Origin: Insolitispirillum peregrinum
GTDB taxonomy: Bacteria > Pseudomonadota > Alphaproteobacteria > Rhodospirillales > Rhodospirillaceae
NCBI RefSeq assembly: GCF_900156605.1
Contig: NZ_FTOA01000002.1
Span: 434,001 to 498,000 of the forward strand
DNA length: 64,000 bases
Reading direction: 5' to 3'
This document shows positions 7,638 to 17,987 of this stretch, one piece after another. The first letter of the stretch is position 1. The number at the start of each line of letters is the position of its first letter. Both the position numbers and the translations under genes were made by a program. The notes under the pieces are model-generated. The model did not search any database, was not told where the DNA came from, and saw only the letters and a program-made list of their open reading frames with translations.

Positions 7638-9083
7638 ATGTCGTCCAAAATGTTGCAGTTTACTCATATCGAGCAGCAATCCCCCGACAAGCGGGCTGCT
7701 GAAACTCGCAAACAGGATTTCAATGAAATCTACGGGGGCTTCCAGGACGATCGCGCGACTGATCAGGCGTCACGTTGCGAACAGTGCGGCATCCCGTTCT
7801 GCTCGGTGCACTGCCCGCTGGGGAACCACATCCCCGACTGGCTGATGCTGACCGCCAATGGCCGTCTGGAAGAAGCCTATGCCCTGTCGTCATCGACCAA
7901 CTCGATGCCGGAAGTCTGCGGCCGCATCTGCCCGCAGGACCGTCTGTGCGAAGGGTCGTGCGTGCTGGAGCAAAGCCGTCACCGCTCGGTGACCATCGGC
8001 GCGGTGGAGAAGTACATCACCGACACCGCATGGGAAAAGGGCTGGGTGCAGCCCATCGCCCCGACCGAAGAGCGCAGCGAAAGCGTCGGCATCATCGGTG
8101 GGGGTCCGGCTGGTCTGGCGGCGGCGGAACAACTGCGCATGCAGGGCTTCCAGGTCCATGTTTATGACCGCTATGACCGCATGGGCGGCCTGCTGGTGTA
8201 CGGGATCCCCGGCTTCAAGCTGGAAAAGGACGTCATCGCCCGCCGTGTCGACCTGCTGGAGCGTAGCGGCGTGGTGTTCCACCCGAACACCGACATCGGC
8301 AAGACGGTGACCTTTGCCGAGCTGCGCAGCCGCCACGACTCGATCCTGATTGCCACTGGCGTGTACAAGGCCCGGGCGCTGACCATCCCCGGTGCGGGGC
8401 TGACCGGCGTGCACAAGGCGCTGGATTACCTGATCACCTCCAACAAGGTCAGCCTTGGTGACAGCATCGAGGCCTACACCAGCGGCGAACTGAACGCGGC
8501 GGGCAAGGACGTGGTGGTGATCGGCGGTGGCGATACCGCGATGGACTGCGTGCGCACCGCCATCCGTCAGGGGGCGAAGTCGGTGAAGTGCCTGTATCGC
8601 CGCGACCGCGACAACATGCCCGGTTCGCAGCGTGAAGTGGCCAACGCCGAGGAAGAAGGTGTGGAATTCGTCTGGCTGGCCGCCCCCGAGGCGCTGCTGA
8701 ACGAAGGCACCGATCAGGCTGTGTCGGGTGTGCGCTGCATCCGCATGCATCTGGGCATCGCCGATGCCTCGGGCCGTCAGTCGCCGGAACCGACTCCGGG
8801 CAGCCAGTTTGTCCTGCCGGCCGATCTGGTGATCGAGGCGCTGGGCTTTGAGCCGGAAGACCTGCCGGCGATGTTCGGCGAAGCCGACCTGACCGTCACC
8901 CGCTGGGGCACCCTGAAGACCCATCCACGCACCCTGATGACCTCGCTGGACGGCGTGTTCGCCGCCGGAGACATCGTGCGCGGGGCGTCGCTGGTGGTGT
9001 GGGGGATCCGCGATGGCCGTGATGCCGCCGCGTCGATCGGTCGCTACCTGAATGAAAAAGCCGTGGCTCAGGCCGCCGAATAA
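7638..9083 (+). CDS. gltD: glutamate synthase (NADPH) small subunit
   Basis: The 481-residue beta subunit carries eight cysteines in two groups (47, 50, 55, 59 and 94, 98, 104, 108) that bind the 4Fe-4S centres, an FAD-binding GIIGGGPAGLAAAEQL near residue 151, and an NADPH-binding VVVIGGGDTAMDC near 288. It takes electrons from NADPH and passes them to the large subunit for reductive conversion of 2-oxoglutarate plus glutamine to two glutamates in the cytosol. TGAGGAGG lies seven bases before the ATG. gltB starts 22 bases after its stop, so the order is the reverse of E. coli gltBD. Control probably comes from the unusual upstream region. Confidence 0.96.
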   Translation: MSSKMLQFTHIEQQSPDKRAAETRKQDFNEIYGGFQDDRATDQASRCEQCGIPFCSVHCPLGNHIPDWLMLTANGRLEEAYALSSSTNSMPEVCGRICPQDRLCEGSCVLEQSRHRSVTIGAVEKYITDTAWEKGWVQPIAPTEERSESVGIIGGGPAGLAAAEQLRMQGFQVHVYDRYDRMGGLLVYGIPGFKLEKDVIARRVDLLERSGVVFHPNTDIGKTVTFAELRSRHDSILIATGVYKARALTIPGAGLTGVHKALDYLITSNKVSLGDSIEAYTSGELNAAGKDVVVIGGGDTAMDCVRTAIRQGAKSVKCLYRRDRDNMPGSQREVANAEEEGVEFVWLAAPEALLNEGTDQAVSGVRCIRMHLGIADASGRQSPEPTPGSQFVLPADLVIEALGFEPEDLPAMFGEADLTVTRWGTLKTHPRTLMTSLDGVFAAGDIVRGASLVVWGIRDGRDAAASIGRYLNEKAVAQAAE

Positions 9084-9105
9084 CGCCGAACAGGGATTGA
9101 AAAAC

Positions 9106-12100
9106 ATGTCGAACGAAAACAACATCCAGTCCGTTTCCGGCGAACAGTTTGTGGCCGAGTGGAAGGCCAATGCCGCCAGGCTCGAAGCCGCCCACCTCTA
9201 CAACCCGGCCGAAGAACACGCCAACTGCGGCGTCGGTCTGGTGGCCGCCATCGACGGCAAGCCGCGCCGTCAGGTGGTCGAAGCCGGGATCGAAGCCCTG
9301 AAGGTGCTGTTCCACCGTGGCGCGGTCGATGCCGATGGCAAGACCGGCGATGGCGCCGGTATCCACGTTGAAATCCCGCAGGAATTCTTCAAGGAACACG
9401 TTCGCCGCACCGGCCACGAGCTGGCCCGGGGCCGTCTGGCCGTCGGAATGGTGTTCCTGCCGAAGAACGACATGGACGCGCAGGAACATTGCCGCACCAT
9501 CGTCGAGTCGGAAATCCTGCACTACGGCTATACCATTTATGGCTGGCGTCAGGTGCCGGTGAACATCGACGTGATCGGGGAAAAGGCCAACGCCACCCGC
9601 CCCGAGATCGAGCAGATCATGATCGCCAACACCAAGGGGGTGTCGGACGAACAGTTTGAAACCGACCTCTACGTGCTGCGTCGCCGGATGGAAAAGCGGG
9701 CTTTGGCCGCCAACCTGATGGAATTCTACATCTGCTCGCTGTCCTGCCGTTCGGTGATCTACAAGGGCATGTTCCTCGCCGAACAGCTCGACGTGTTCTA
9801 TCCCGACCTGCGCGACGAACGCTTTGTGTCGGCCTTTGCCATCTATCACCAGCGCTATTCGACCAACACCTTCCCGACCTGGCGTCTGGCCCAGCCGTTC
9901 CGCACGCTTGCCCACAACGGCGAAATCAACACCCTGAACGGCAACGCCAACTGGATGAAGGCGCACGAAACGCGTCTGGCATCGGAAGTGTTCGGCGACC
10001 GTATCGCCGACCTGAAGCCGGTGATCCAGCCGTTCTCCTCCGACTCGGCGGCGCTGGATGCGGTGTTTGAACTGCTGACCCGCTCGGGCCGTATCGCGCC
10101 GGTGGTCAAGGCGATGCTGATCCCGGAATCGATCAGCTCGAATTCCAACATGCCGGAAGAACACCGCCAGTTCTTCAGCTACTGCAACTGCATCATGGAA
10201 CCGTGGGACGGTCCGGCGGCGCTGTGCGCCACCGACGGGCGCTGGGTTGTCGCCGGTCTGGACCGCAACGGCCTGCGTCCGCTGCGCTATTCCAAGACCT
10301 CGGACGGCCTGCTGGTGGTCGGGTCGGAAACCGGCATGGTGCGCCTGAACGAAGCCGAAGTGATCGAAAAGGGCCGCGTCGGGCCGGGTGAATGCATCGC
10401 CATCGACCTGTCGGCGGGCAAGTTCTATCACGACAGCGAGCTGAAGAACGTCATCTCGGGCGAGCACGACTACGCCAAGTGGACCGCCCGCATCACCCAT
10501 CTCGACAGCCTGATCAACAACACCCCGAGCAGCAGCGAATCGGACCTCGACACGCCGACCCTGCGCCGCCGCCAGTCTGCCCATGGCCTGACCATGGAAG
10601 ACATGGAAATGATCCTGCATCCGATGGTCGAGGACGGCAAGGAAGCCATCGGCTCGATGGGCGACGATACCCCGCTGGCGGTGTTGTCGGGCAACTATCG
10701 TGGCCTGCACCACTTCTTCCGCCAGAACTTCTCGCAGGTGACCAACCCGCCGATTGACCCGTTGCGCGAAACCCGCGTGATGAGCCTGAACACCCGTCTG
10801 GGCAACCTCGGCAACATCCTCGACGAAGACGCCAGCCAGTGCGACCTGCTGCAACTGGAAAGCCCGGTGTTGCTGACCCATGAGTTCCGCGCCATGCGGG
10901 CCTACATGAAGGACACGGTGGCGATCGTCGATTGTACCTTCCCGGTTGATGGTGGCGAAAACGCCCTGCGCGATGCGATCACCGCCATTCAGCGGGATGC
11001 CGAAGACGCCATCCGTGGTGGTTGCACCCACGTCATCCTGACCGACGAAAAGACCACCGCCACCCGTGCGCCGATCCCGATGATCCTGGCCGCCGGTGCG
11101 GTGCATACCCACCTGATCCAGCAGCAGCTGCGCACCTTCACCAGCCTGAACGTCCGTTCCGGCGAGTGCCTCGATACCCATTACTTCGCGGTGCTGATCG
11201 GTGTCGGTGCCACCACCGTCAACGCCTATCTGGCCGAAGAAGCGATCAAGGAACGCCATGCCCGTGGCCTGTTCGGGGATCTGCCGCTCGACAAGGGCCT
11301 GAAGCACTTCAAGAAGGCCATCGACGACGGCCTGCGCAAGATCATGTCCAAGATGGGCATCTCGGTGATCTCGTCCTACCGTGGCGGTCTGAACTTCGAA
11401 GCCGTCGGCCTGTCGCGCTCGCTGGTGGCCGAATTCTTCCCCGGCATGCCGTCGCGCATTTCCGGTCTGGGGATGGCCGGTATCCAGAAAAAGGTGCTGG
11501 AACAGCACGGTGTTGGCTTTACCGGCCCGTCGGCGGTGCTGCCGGTCGGTGGCTTCTATCGCTTCCGTCGTCACTCGGGCGAGCCGCACTCGTTCGATGG
11601 TACGCTGATCCACACCCTGCAGCAGGCGGTGGAAACCGACAATTACGACCTGTACAAGCGCTATTCCGATGGCCTGCGCAAGATGCGGCCGATCAACCTG
11701 CGTGACCTGCTGGACTTCAAGCCCGCCGACCATCCGATCTCGGTGGATGAAGTCGAAAGCGTGACCGAAATCCGCAAGCGTTTCATCACCCCGGCGATGT
11801 CGCTCGGCGCCCTGTCCACCGAAGCCCATGGCACCCTCAATATTGCCATGAACCGCATCGGCGCCAAGTCGGACAGCGGCGAAGGCGGGGAAGACCCCAG
11901 CCGTTACCGTCCGCGTCCGAACGGCGACAATGCCAACTCGGCGATCAAGCAGGTGGCCTCTGGCCGCTTTGGGGTGACGGCGGAATACCTGAACCAGTGC
12001 CGTGAAATCGAGATCAAGGTCGCTCAGGGGGCCAAGCCCGGCGAAGGTGGCCAGTTGCCCGGTTTCAAGGTGACGGTCGAAATCGCCAAGCTGCGCCACT

Positions 12101-13662
12101 CGACGCCGGGGGTGATGCTGATCTCGCCGCCGCCGCACCACGACATCTATTCGATCGAAGATCTGGCCCAGCTGATCTATGACCTGAAGCAGATCAACCC
12201 CAAGGCGCGGGTGATCGTCAAGCTGGTGTCCCGTTCGGGTATCGGGACGATTGCCGCCGGGGTGGCCAAGGCCAAGGCCGACGTGATCCATGTCTCCGGC
12301 CACGTTGGCGGCACCGGTGCCAGCCCGCAGACCTCGATCAAGTACGCCGGTCTGCCGTGGGAAATGGGCCTGTCGGAAGTCCATCAGGTGCTGACCCTCA
12401 ACCGTCTGCGTCACAAGGTTCTGCTGCGCACCGACGGTGGCATCAAGACCGGTCGTGACGTGGTGATCGCTGCCATGCTGGGCGCCGAAGAGTTCGCCGT
12501 TGGCACCATCTCGCTGGTGGCGATGGGCTGCATCATGGTCCGCCAGTGCCATTCCAACACCTGCCCGGTCGGGGTGTGCACCCAGGACCCGGCCCTGCGC
12601 GCCAAGTTCACCGGCTCGCCGGAAAAGGTGGTCAACCTGTTCACCTTCATGGCCGATGAAGTCCGTCAGATCCTTGCCGATCTGGGCTTCAGCTCGCTCG
12701 ATCAGGTGATTGGCCGCACCGACCTGCTGTCGCAGGTGTCGCGTGGGGCGTCGCACCTTGACGACCTTGACATGAATTCGCTGCTGGTGCAGGCCGATGC
12801 CGGTGGTCTGCCGACCATCAACAAGGTCGAAGGCCGCAACGAAGTTGCCGAAACCCTTGACGCCCAGATGATCCTCGACGCCCGTCCGGCGCTGGAAGAC
12901 GGCGAAAAGATGCAGCTGGCCTACAACGTGCGCAACACCCACCGCGCCGTCGGCACCAAGCTGTCGCACATGATCGTCAAGAAGTACGGCATGACCGGTC
13001 TGCAGCCGGGCCACATCACCATCCGCCTGCGCGGGTCGGCCGGTCAGTCGCTGGGGGCGTTTGCCGTTCAGGGTCTGAAGCTGGAAGTGTTCGGCGACTC
13101 CAACGACTATGTCGGCAAGGGTCTGTCGGGCGGCACCATCGTCGTTCGTCCGGCGGTCAACAGCCCGCTGAAGTCGAACGAGAATACCATCATCGGCAAC
13201 ACCGTCCTGTACGGGGCGACCAGCGGCAAGCTGTTTGCCGCCGGTCAGGCGGGGGAACGCTTCGCGGTGCGCAACTCCGGGGCGCAGGTGGTGATCGAAG
13301 GCTGTGGTTCCAACGGTTGTGAATACATGACCAACGGTACGGTGGTGATCCTCGGCAGCGTCGGGGCGAACTTCGGGGCCGGGATGACCGGCGGGATGGC
13401 CTTTGTCTATGACGGCGAGGGGCTGTTCGAATCGCGTGCCAACAGCGAGTCGATCGTCTGGCAGCGGATCGAAGTTCCCTACTACGAAGACATGCTGAAG
13501 GCGCTGGTCGAAGAGCATCTGGCCGAAACCCAGTCGCCGTTCGCCAAGAGCCTGCTGACCGGCTGGGAGCGTGAAGTCGGCAAGTTCTGGCAGGTGGTGC
13601 CGAAGGAAATGCTGTCGCGGCTGGAAGTTCCGGTCGCGGCAGAGGAAAAGGCCCGCGCCTGA
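9106..13662 (+). CDS. gltB: glutamate synthase (NADPH) large subunit
   Basis: The 1518-residue alpha subunit begins with a propeptide of about 40 residues before Cys41 in EEHANCGVGLV, the N-terminal nucleophile of the Ntn-type glutaminase domain exposed by cleavage. The FMN/synthase domain includes GGTGASPQTSIKYAGLPWE, and the 3Fe-4S site is GCIMVRQCHSNTCPVGVC. The C-terminal beta-helix of Gly-rich repeats closes the protein. It forms ammonia from glutamine and channels it to 2-oxoglutarate. The ATG at 9106 was chosen over the upstream in-frame codon at 9052 because the latter overlaps gltD and adds only 18 residues. A strong terminator follows. Confidence 0.96.
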   Translation: MSNENNIQSVSGEQFVAEWKANAARLEAAHLYNPAEEHANCGVGLVAAIDGKPRRQVVEAGIEALKVLFHRGAVDADGKTGDGAGIHVEIPQEFFKEHVRRTGHELARGRLAVGMVFLPKNDMDAQEHCRTIVESEILHYGYTIYGWRQVPVNIDVIGEKANATRPEIEQIMIANTKGVSDEQFETDLYVLRRRMEKRALAANLMEFYICSLSCRSVIYKGMFLAEQLDVFYPDLRDERFVSAFAIYHQRYSTNTFPTWRLAQPFRTLAHNGEINTLNGNANWMKAHETRLASEVFGDRIADLKPVIQPFSSDSAALDAVFELLTRSGRIAPVVKAMLIPESISSNSNMPEEHRQFFSYCNCIMEPWDGPAALCATDGRWVVAGLDRNGLRPLRYSKTSDGLLVVGSETGMVRLNEAEVIEKGRVGPGECIAIDLSAGKFYHDSELKNVISGEHDYAKWTARITHLDSLINNTPSSSESDLDTPTLRRRQSAHGLTMEDMEMILHPMVEDGKEAIGSMGDDTPLAVLSGNYRGLHHFFRQNFSQVTNPPIDPLRETRVMSLNTRLGNLGNILDEDASQCDLLQLESPVLLTHEFRAMRAYMKDTVAIVDCTFPVDGGENALRDAITAIQRDAEDAIRGGCTHVILTDEKTTATRAPIPMILAAGAVHTHLIQQQLRTFTSLNVRSGECLDTHYFAVLIGVGATTVNAYLAEEAIKERHARGLFGDLPLDKGLKHFKKAIDDGLRKIMSKMGISVISSYRGGLNFEAVGLSRSLVAEFFPGMPSRISGLGMAGIQKKVLEQHGVGFTGPSAVLPVGGFYRFRRHSGEPHSFDGTLIHTLQQAVETDNYDLYKRYSDGLRKMRPINLRDLLDFKPADHPISVDEVESVTEIRKRFITPAMSLGALSTEAHGTLNIAMNRIGAKSDSGEGGEDPSRYRPRPNGDNANSAIKQVASGRFGVTAEYLNQCREIEIKVAQGAKPGEGGQLPGFKVTVEIAKLRHSTPGVMLISPPPHHDIYSIEDLAQLIYDLKQINPKARVIVKLVSRSGIGTIAAGVAKAKADVIHVSGHVGGTGASPQTSIKYAGLPWEMGLSEVHQVLTLNRLRHKVLLRTDGGIKTGRDVVIAAMLGAEEFAVGTISLVAMGCIMVRQCHSNTCPVGVCTQDPALRAKFTGSPEKVVNLFTFMADEVRQILADLGFSSLDQVIGRTDLLSQVSRGASHLDDLDMNSLLVQADAGGLPTINKVEGRNEVAETLDAQMILDARPALEDGEKMQLAYNVRNTHRAVGTKLSHMIVKKYGMTGLQPGHITIRLRGSAGQSLGAFAVQGLKLEVFGDSNDYVGKGLSGGTIVVRPAVNSPLKSNENTIIGNTVLYGATSGKLFAAGQAGERFAVRNSGAQVVIEGCGSNGCEYMTNGTVVILGSVGANFGAGMTGGMAFVYDGEGLFESRANSESIVWQRIEVPYYEDMLKALVEEHLAETQSPFAKSLLTGWEREVGKFWQVVPKEMLSRLEVPVAAEEKARA

Positions 13663-13695
13663 GACTCAGTGCAAGACGTTGGCGTCTGATGTGGA

Positions 13696-13733
13696 ACACC
13701 CCGCCCGGAGAATCTTCGGGCGGGGTGTCTTTT
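13696..13733 (+). terminator. intrinsic terminator of gltDB
   Basis: A 12-bp perfect stem, ACACCCCGCCCG paired with CGGGCGGGGTGT, with a 9-base loop is followed by CTTTTG. It lies 34 bases after the gltB stop and isolates the operon from the glycan locus. Confidence 0.85.
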
Positions 13734-13955
13734 GTCATCGCGACGGAAGTCTTGAGTGTCTGCCATGGTGGTAACAGGAAACAGGTTTTGGTCGCTGCCT
13801 CTCAGGCTGTCTTGCATGCTGCAGGGGCTGACTGTTGCCAAACCATGAGCAGGCTTTTACAGTGGCCGGCTGTCGGCCCGTTGGTGATGGGCCTGCTCCT
13901 GCCGTGATGCGGTTGCCGAGTGGGCTGAAATGGGCCCTCCTGTCCGGAGTCGATC

Positions 13956-15179
13956 GTGACCAGCACGCCTGCCCCTTTCTTGCCCTATGGTCGTCAAACC
14001 ATTGACGATGATGACATTGCTGCTGTGACACAGGTTTTGCGGGGAGACTGGTTAACCGGTGGCCCGGCTGTCGGTGCGTTCGAACATGCGCTGGCTGACC
14101 ATGTCAAGGCGCCATCGGCAATGGTCTGTTCGACCGGGACGTCTGCCCTGCACCTGGCCTATGCTGCAATTGGTGTGGGGGAGGGTGATTGTGTGGTGGT
14201 GCCCGCCATTACATTCCTCGCAACCGCGAATGCGGCCCATTATCTGGGTGCAGAGGTGGTTTTTGCCGATGTTGATCCTGAGACCGGCCTGATGATGCCT
14301 GCCCATGCCGAAGCAGCCGTGTTGGCAGCACAGGCGGCGGGTAAAAAAGTCAAACTGCTGGCGCCAGTGCATTTGAGCGGGCAAACCGGTGATCCGGTGG
14401 GTATGGCTGATGTCGCCAGCCGTTACGGAGCGGTGGTGGTCGAAGATGCCTGTCATGCGCTGGGGACGTCGTATCGGGATGCTGATGGTGTCACGCATCT
14501 GGTCGGGGCGGGTGCCCACGCTGCGCTCACCTGTTTTTCCTTTCATCCGGTCAAAACAATCGCGATGGGCGAGGGTGGCGCGGTCACTGCGCGGATGCCT
14601 GATCTGGATCAGACCATGCGTATCCTGCGCAGCCACGGCATGACCCGTGACCCAGCCCTGTTCCAGCGGCCAGATCTGGCCCTTGGTCCCGATGGTCAGG
14701 TCAACCCCTGGTACTATGAGATGGTTGCCGAGGGAAACAATTACCGGGCCACCGACATTCAGTGTGCTTTGGGAACCAGTCAGCTGAAAAAGCTCGACGT
14801 CTTTGTGGCGCGTCGGCGGCATCTGGTGGATTTGTATCAGGATCTTCTGGCTGATGTGCCGGGCGTTCGTCCTCTTGGGCGGGTGGCAGGCAGTACACCG
14901 GCGTGGCATCTGGCTGTGGCACTGATTGATTTTGACGGACTGGGGACAGATCGAGCCACGGTGATGCGTGCATTGGCAGCGCAGGGGATCGGCTCGCAAG
15001 TGCATTATATGCCGGTTCCCTGGCACCCCTACTGGCAGGGGCGCGCTGTTGCGGGTCCGGCGATACCGGGGGCAGAGTCCTATTATCGCCGCTGTCTGTC
15101 CCTGCCGCTGTATCCGGCGTTGCAGGATGGGGATGTTGAACGTGTTGTGTCCACCCTGAAGGGTGTGCTCGGGGCGTGA
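13956..15179 (+). CDS. pseC: PseC-type UDP-4-amino-4,6-dideoxy-sugar aminotransferase
   Basis: This 407-residue DegT/DnrJ/EryC1 aminotransferase has the PLP lysine at residue 200 in SFHPVKTIAMGEGGAV, the pyridine-nitrogen Asp164 in VVEDACHALG, and the GDWLTGGPAV and STGTSALHLAY segments typical of PseC. It should convert UDP-2-acetamido-2,6-dideoxy-L-arabino-4-hexulose to the 4-amino-altrose derivative, the second step of CMP-pseudaminic acid synthesis. The GTG start at 13956 has CCGGAG upstream. It is the first gene of the glycan locus. No PseB (dehydratase/epimerase) gene lies in the window, so the substrate must be made by a gene elsewhere. Confidence 0.85.
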   Translation: MTSTPAPFLPYGRQTIDDDDIAAVTQVLRGDWLTGGPAVGAFEHALADHVKAPSAMVCSTGTSALHLAYAAIGVGEGDCVVVPAITFLATANAAHYLGAEVVFADVDPETGLMMPAHAEAAVLAAQAAGKKVKLLAPVHLSGQTGDPVGMADVASRYGAVVVEDACHALGTSYRDADGVTHLVGAGAHAALTCFSFHPVKTIAMGEGGAVTARMPDLDQTMRILRSHGMTRDPALFQRPDLALGPDGQVNPWYYEMVAEGNNYRATDIQCALGTSQLKKLDVFVARRRHLVDLYQDLLADVPGVRPLGRVAGSTPAWHLAVALIDFDGLGTDRATVMRALAAQGIGSQVHYMPVPWHPYWQGRAVAGPAIPGAESYYRRCLSLPLYPALQDGDVERVVSTLKGVLGA

Positions 15180-15251
15180 TGGTTTCCCCAGGGCCGACTT
15201 TCATCTGTGGGTGAAGGTTTGAGCGATGCTGTGTTGGCGAAGGAGAGTATG

Positions 15252-16016
15252 ATGCAGGGAGCAACGGAGCCTGACCGCGACGGCCTGCGGTGGGCCGTTG
15301 TGGTGCAAGCCCGGATGGGGTCAACCCGTTTACCGGGAAAGGTGTTGGCCGATCTGGCTGGGCGACCGGCTTTGGTCCGCCAGATTGAGCGTATTTGGCG
15401 CACCCCCGGAGTTCAACAGGTTATCGTGGCGACCAGTACGTTGCCTCAGGACGACGCCATTGCCGATCTGTGCGCCGATCTGCCCCAGGTTGATGTGTTT
15501 CGTGGGTCTGAACAGGACGTCTTGTCACGGTATACTGATATCGTTCATCAGTATGATCTCGATGCGGTGATGCGGTTGACCGGGGATTGCCCCTTGATTG
15601 ATCCTGATGTCCTGTCTTTGATCTGGCAGGCATTCCTGGCAACGCCAGGAACAGATTTTGCCTCTAACTGTCATCCCCGGACGTTTCCGCATGGTTTTGA
15701 TTGCGAAGTGGCCTCTCGGCGAGCGATGGATGTGGCGGCCGCCGAAGCGGTCAGCCCGATGCATCGCGAGCATGTCATGCCCTTTATCTGGAGCCAGCCC
15801 GAAAGGTTCCGGCAAATCAATGTGACTGCGGCTGATCCTGACCATGTGTCTTTGCGCCTGACACTGGATTATCCCGAGGATCTGGAACTGATCCGCGCTG
15901 TTTACGAGGGCCTCTACCCGCATAAACCGGATTTCCGTTTCGCCGATATTGTCCTGTTTCTGCAAACCCATCCGCAGATAGCGGCTTTAAACCGGCAGCA
16001 TATCCTCTTTTCGTGA
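15252..16016 (+). CDS. spsF: SpsF-type cytidylyltransferase, probable CMP-nonulosonate synthetase
   Basis: The protein begins VVVQARMGSTRLPGKVL, the nucleotide-binding signature of the SpsF/KDO-cytidylyltransferase group, and continues with RLTGDCPLIDPDV and RLTLDYPEDLELI. This differs from the IPARGGSKR signature of classical PseF, but in Bacillus sps-type clusters an SpsF protein sits beside PseC-, PseG- and PseI-like proteins as here. The expected role is activation of the nonulosonic acid with CMP. I chose the second of two tandem ATGs (15252; the first is 15249) for its spacing to AAGGAGA; the open frame reaches back to a GTG at 15207. The activity is inferred from neighbours. Confidence 0.75.
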   Translation: MQGATEPDRDGLRWAVVVQARMGSTRLPGKVLADLAGRPALVRQIERIWRTPGVQQVIVATSTLPQDDAIADLCADLPQVDVFRGSEQDVLSRYTDIVHQYDLDAVMRLTGDCPLIDPDVLSLIWQAFLATPGTDFASNCHPRTFPHGFDCEVASRRAMDVAAAEAVSPMHREHVMPFIWSQPERFRQINVTAADPDHVSLRLTLDYPEDLELIRAVYEGLYPHKPDFRFADIVLFLQTHPQIAALNRQHILFS

Positions 16017-16116
16017 GCTGTTTTCGTGAAATGCGGAAATGGTCTGTAAAAGGGGCGTCTTTCTATCGTGAAGGGCCCGGCGCATATGTGACGGACCTTT
16101 CCTGTCCAGGTGTATC

Positions 16117-17943
16117 ATGACAAAGCGTACTAAGAAATCCGGGTACATTCTGGGGGTTCTGCCCACCTTTGCCGGTGCCAGCCCGCTTTCGATGGTTCTT
16201 TTGATCCTCATGACCTTGATCGCATCGATGATCGAGGGGGTGGGGGCTGTTCTCGTCTATCCGATTCTGGAAGTGATGAGGACAGGGCAGGATCTGGTTA
16301 GCCTGTCGCAGCAATCCGTTATTTTTGAATATATTGTTCGGATTAGTGACAGTCTGCATGTCCCGGCCACACTTGAAGTCTTGATGGTGTCGGTGGCACT
16401 GCTGATTATTCTGCGCCAGGTCTTTACGTATGTGGTGAACGTCTCGCGCGGGCGTTTCAGTAACCGGGCTGTCACCTATCTGTCCTCGCAGCTGTTCGAG
16501 TCTATCGTTTCCACAGACATTCATTTCATTGAACAACAGCGTTCAGGGAGCCTTATCAACGCCCTGACCACAGAGGCAAAGCGGGCTGGTTTGCTGGCGA
16601 TGGCGGCTTTGAATGTCGTAACCAGCCTGGCAAAACTGGCCATCTTTGTCATGTTCATGCTGTTCCTGTCCTGGCAGGCAACGCTGGGCGGACTTATGAT
16701 CCTGTCCGTTGTGGGTATCGCATCGAAAAAAGGCTTTCGTCGTTCGATGGGGGCTGGCAGCGAGCTGGCGGATGCCAACGACAGCCTCAGTCGTTTCGTG
16801 GTCGAGCGGGTGCGCCTTCTGCGTTTGATGAAAATGGCCGGAACACAGGATACCGAAACCAGCCTGTTCCAGCAAAAAGCAACGGTAGTGGAAACCCTTT
16901 CGACGTCGCTGGTTCGTGACAACAGCCGTGTTGGTGCAAGCCTTGAGCCCATTGGGGTGGTGGTTGCGCTGTTGATCCTGTACGTCGCCTCCCGTGTCCT
17001 GAATATGGGGTTGTCCGAGGTTGGTGTTTTCGTCCTGATCTTGTTCCGTTTGATGCCGGTGATGAAGGAGTTGTCCTCAAACCTGCAGCAGATGGCCTCT
17101 TATCAGGCCAGTCTTGACCGTATTTCCGAACTGATCGAGCGCGCCGAGACACAGCAGGAAAACCTGGATGGTCATGTTGCTTTCCCGTGTCCGCTACGGA
17201 ACGGCATCCGGCTGGACAATGTTTCCTACGCCTATCCGGTCGTTGATGGTGATGAACAGCCGGTTTTGGCCCTGAAAAACATTTCGCTGTTTCTGCCTGC
17301 CGGGCGGACCATTGCCTTGCTGGGGCCATCGGGAGCCGGGAAATCAACCCTGATTGACCTGCTGCCACGGTTGAAGATCCCTAATGACGGCACAATTCAT
17401 TTCGATGATGTCCTGGCCAGTGACATCCCGCTGGGTGATCTGCGCGCCAACATTGCGATGGTGTCGCAGGATATTCTGGTCGTTGATGGCACGGTGGAAG
17501 AAAACCTGCGCTACGGGAATCCACAGGCGACGCTGGAAGACATTCAGCGGGCTGCCCGTGATGCCTTTGCCGAAGATTTCATCCTGCGTCTGCCGCAGGG
17601 CTATGACACGGTGTTGGGGGAACGCGGAGCCCGCCTGTCGGGCGGGCAACGGCAGCGTATCGCGCTGGCCCGCGCCTTGCTGGCGCGGGTGCCGGTCCTG
17701 CTGCTGGACGAGCCGACCAGTGCGCTTGATGCGGAAAGCGAACAGGCAGTGCAGCAGGCGCTGGAACGGCAGCAAAGGCAGCACGGGACGACCATTGTCA
17801 TTATTGCGCACCGCTTGTCGACGGTCAGCCACGCTGACCTGACGGTGGTGTTGGACAACGGCGCCTTGCTGGGGGTCGGCACCCACGACGAACTGATCCG
17901 CACCACGCCATGGTATCAGAAAGTGGTCGAGCTGCAGTCTTAG
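16117..17943 (+). CDS. ABC-type glycan exporter/flippase, permease fused to ATPase
   Basis: This 608-residue half transporter has five to six hydrophobic segments in residues about 20-320 and a C-terminal ATPase with Walker A LLGPSGAGKSTLID near 401, signature LSGGQRQRIALARALL near 507 and Walker B VLLLDEPTSALD near 527. The architecture is that of MsbA/PglK-like exporters, which flip lipid-linked oligosaccharides or lipids across the inner membrane. Its place between pseudaminic-acid biosynthetic genes suggests it moves a glycan or lipid-linked sugar made by this locus. Substrate is inferred from context only. The gaps to its neighbours are 100 and 44 bases on the same strand. Confidence 0.85.
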   Translation: MTKRTKKSGYILGVLPTFAGASPLSMVLLILMTLIASMIEGVGAVLVYPILEVMRTGQDLVSLSQQSVIFEYIVRISDSLHVPATLEVLMVSVALLIILRQVFTYVVNVSRGRFSNRAVTYLSSQLFESIVSTDIHFIEQQRSGSLINALTTEAKRAGLLAMAALNVVTSLAKLAIFVMFMLFLSWQATLGGLMILSVVGIASKKGFRRSMGAGSELADANDSLSRFVVERVRLLRLMKMAGTQDTETSLFQQKATVVETLSTSLVRDNSRVGASLEPIGVVVALLILYVASRVLNMGLSEVGVFVLILFRLMPVMKELSSNLQQMASYQASLDRISELIERAETQQENLDGHVAFPCPLRNGIRLDNVSYAYPVVDGDEQPVLALKNISLFLPAGRTIALLGPSGAGKSTLIDLLPRLKIPNDGTIHFDDVLASDIPLGDLRANIAMVSQDILVVDGTVEENLRYGNPQATLEDIQRAARDAFAEDFILRLPQGYDTVLGERGARLSGGQRQRIALARALLARVPVLLLDEPTSALDAESEQAVQQALERQQRQHGTTIVIIAHRLSTVSHADLTVVLDNGALLGVGTHDELIRTTPWYQKVVELQS

Positions 17944-17987
17944 GCAACCGGCGGGGCCGTCAGTAGCAACAAAGGAGAGGGCATCCG

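Noticed and set aside
8896-13518. A 1540-codon open frame on the minus strand across the whole of gltB
   Set aside because: gltB on the plus strand is unmistakable. The antisense frame is rich in His, Arg, Gln and Asp in repetitive order, as expected when GC-biased third positions remove stops from the opposite strand.
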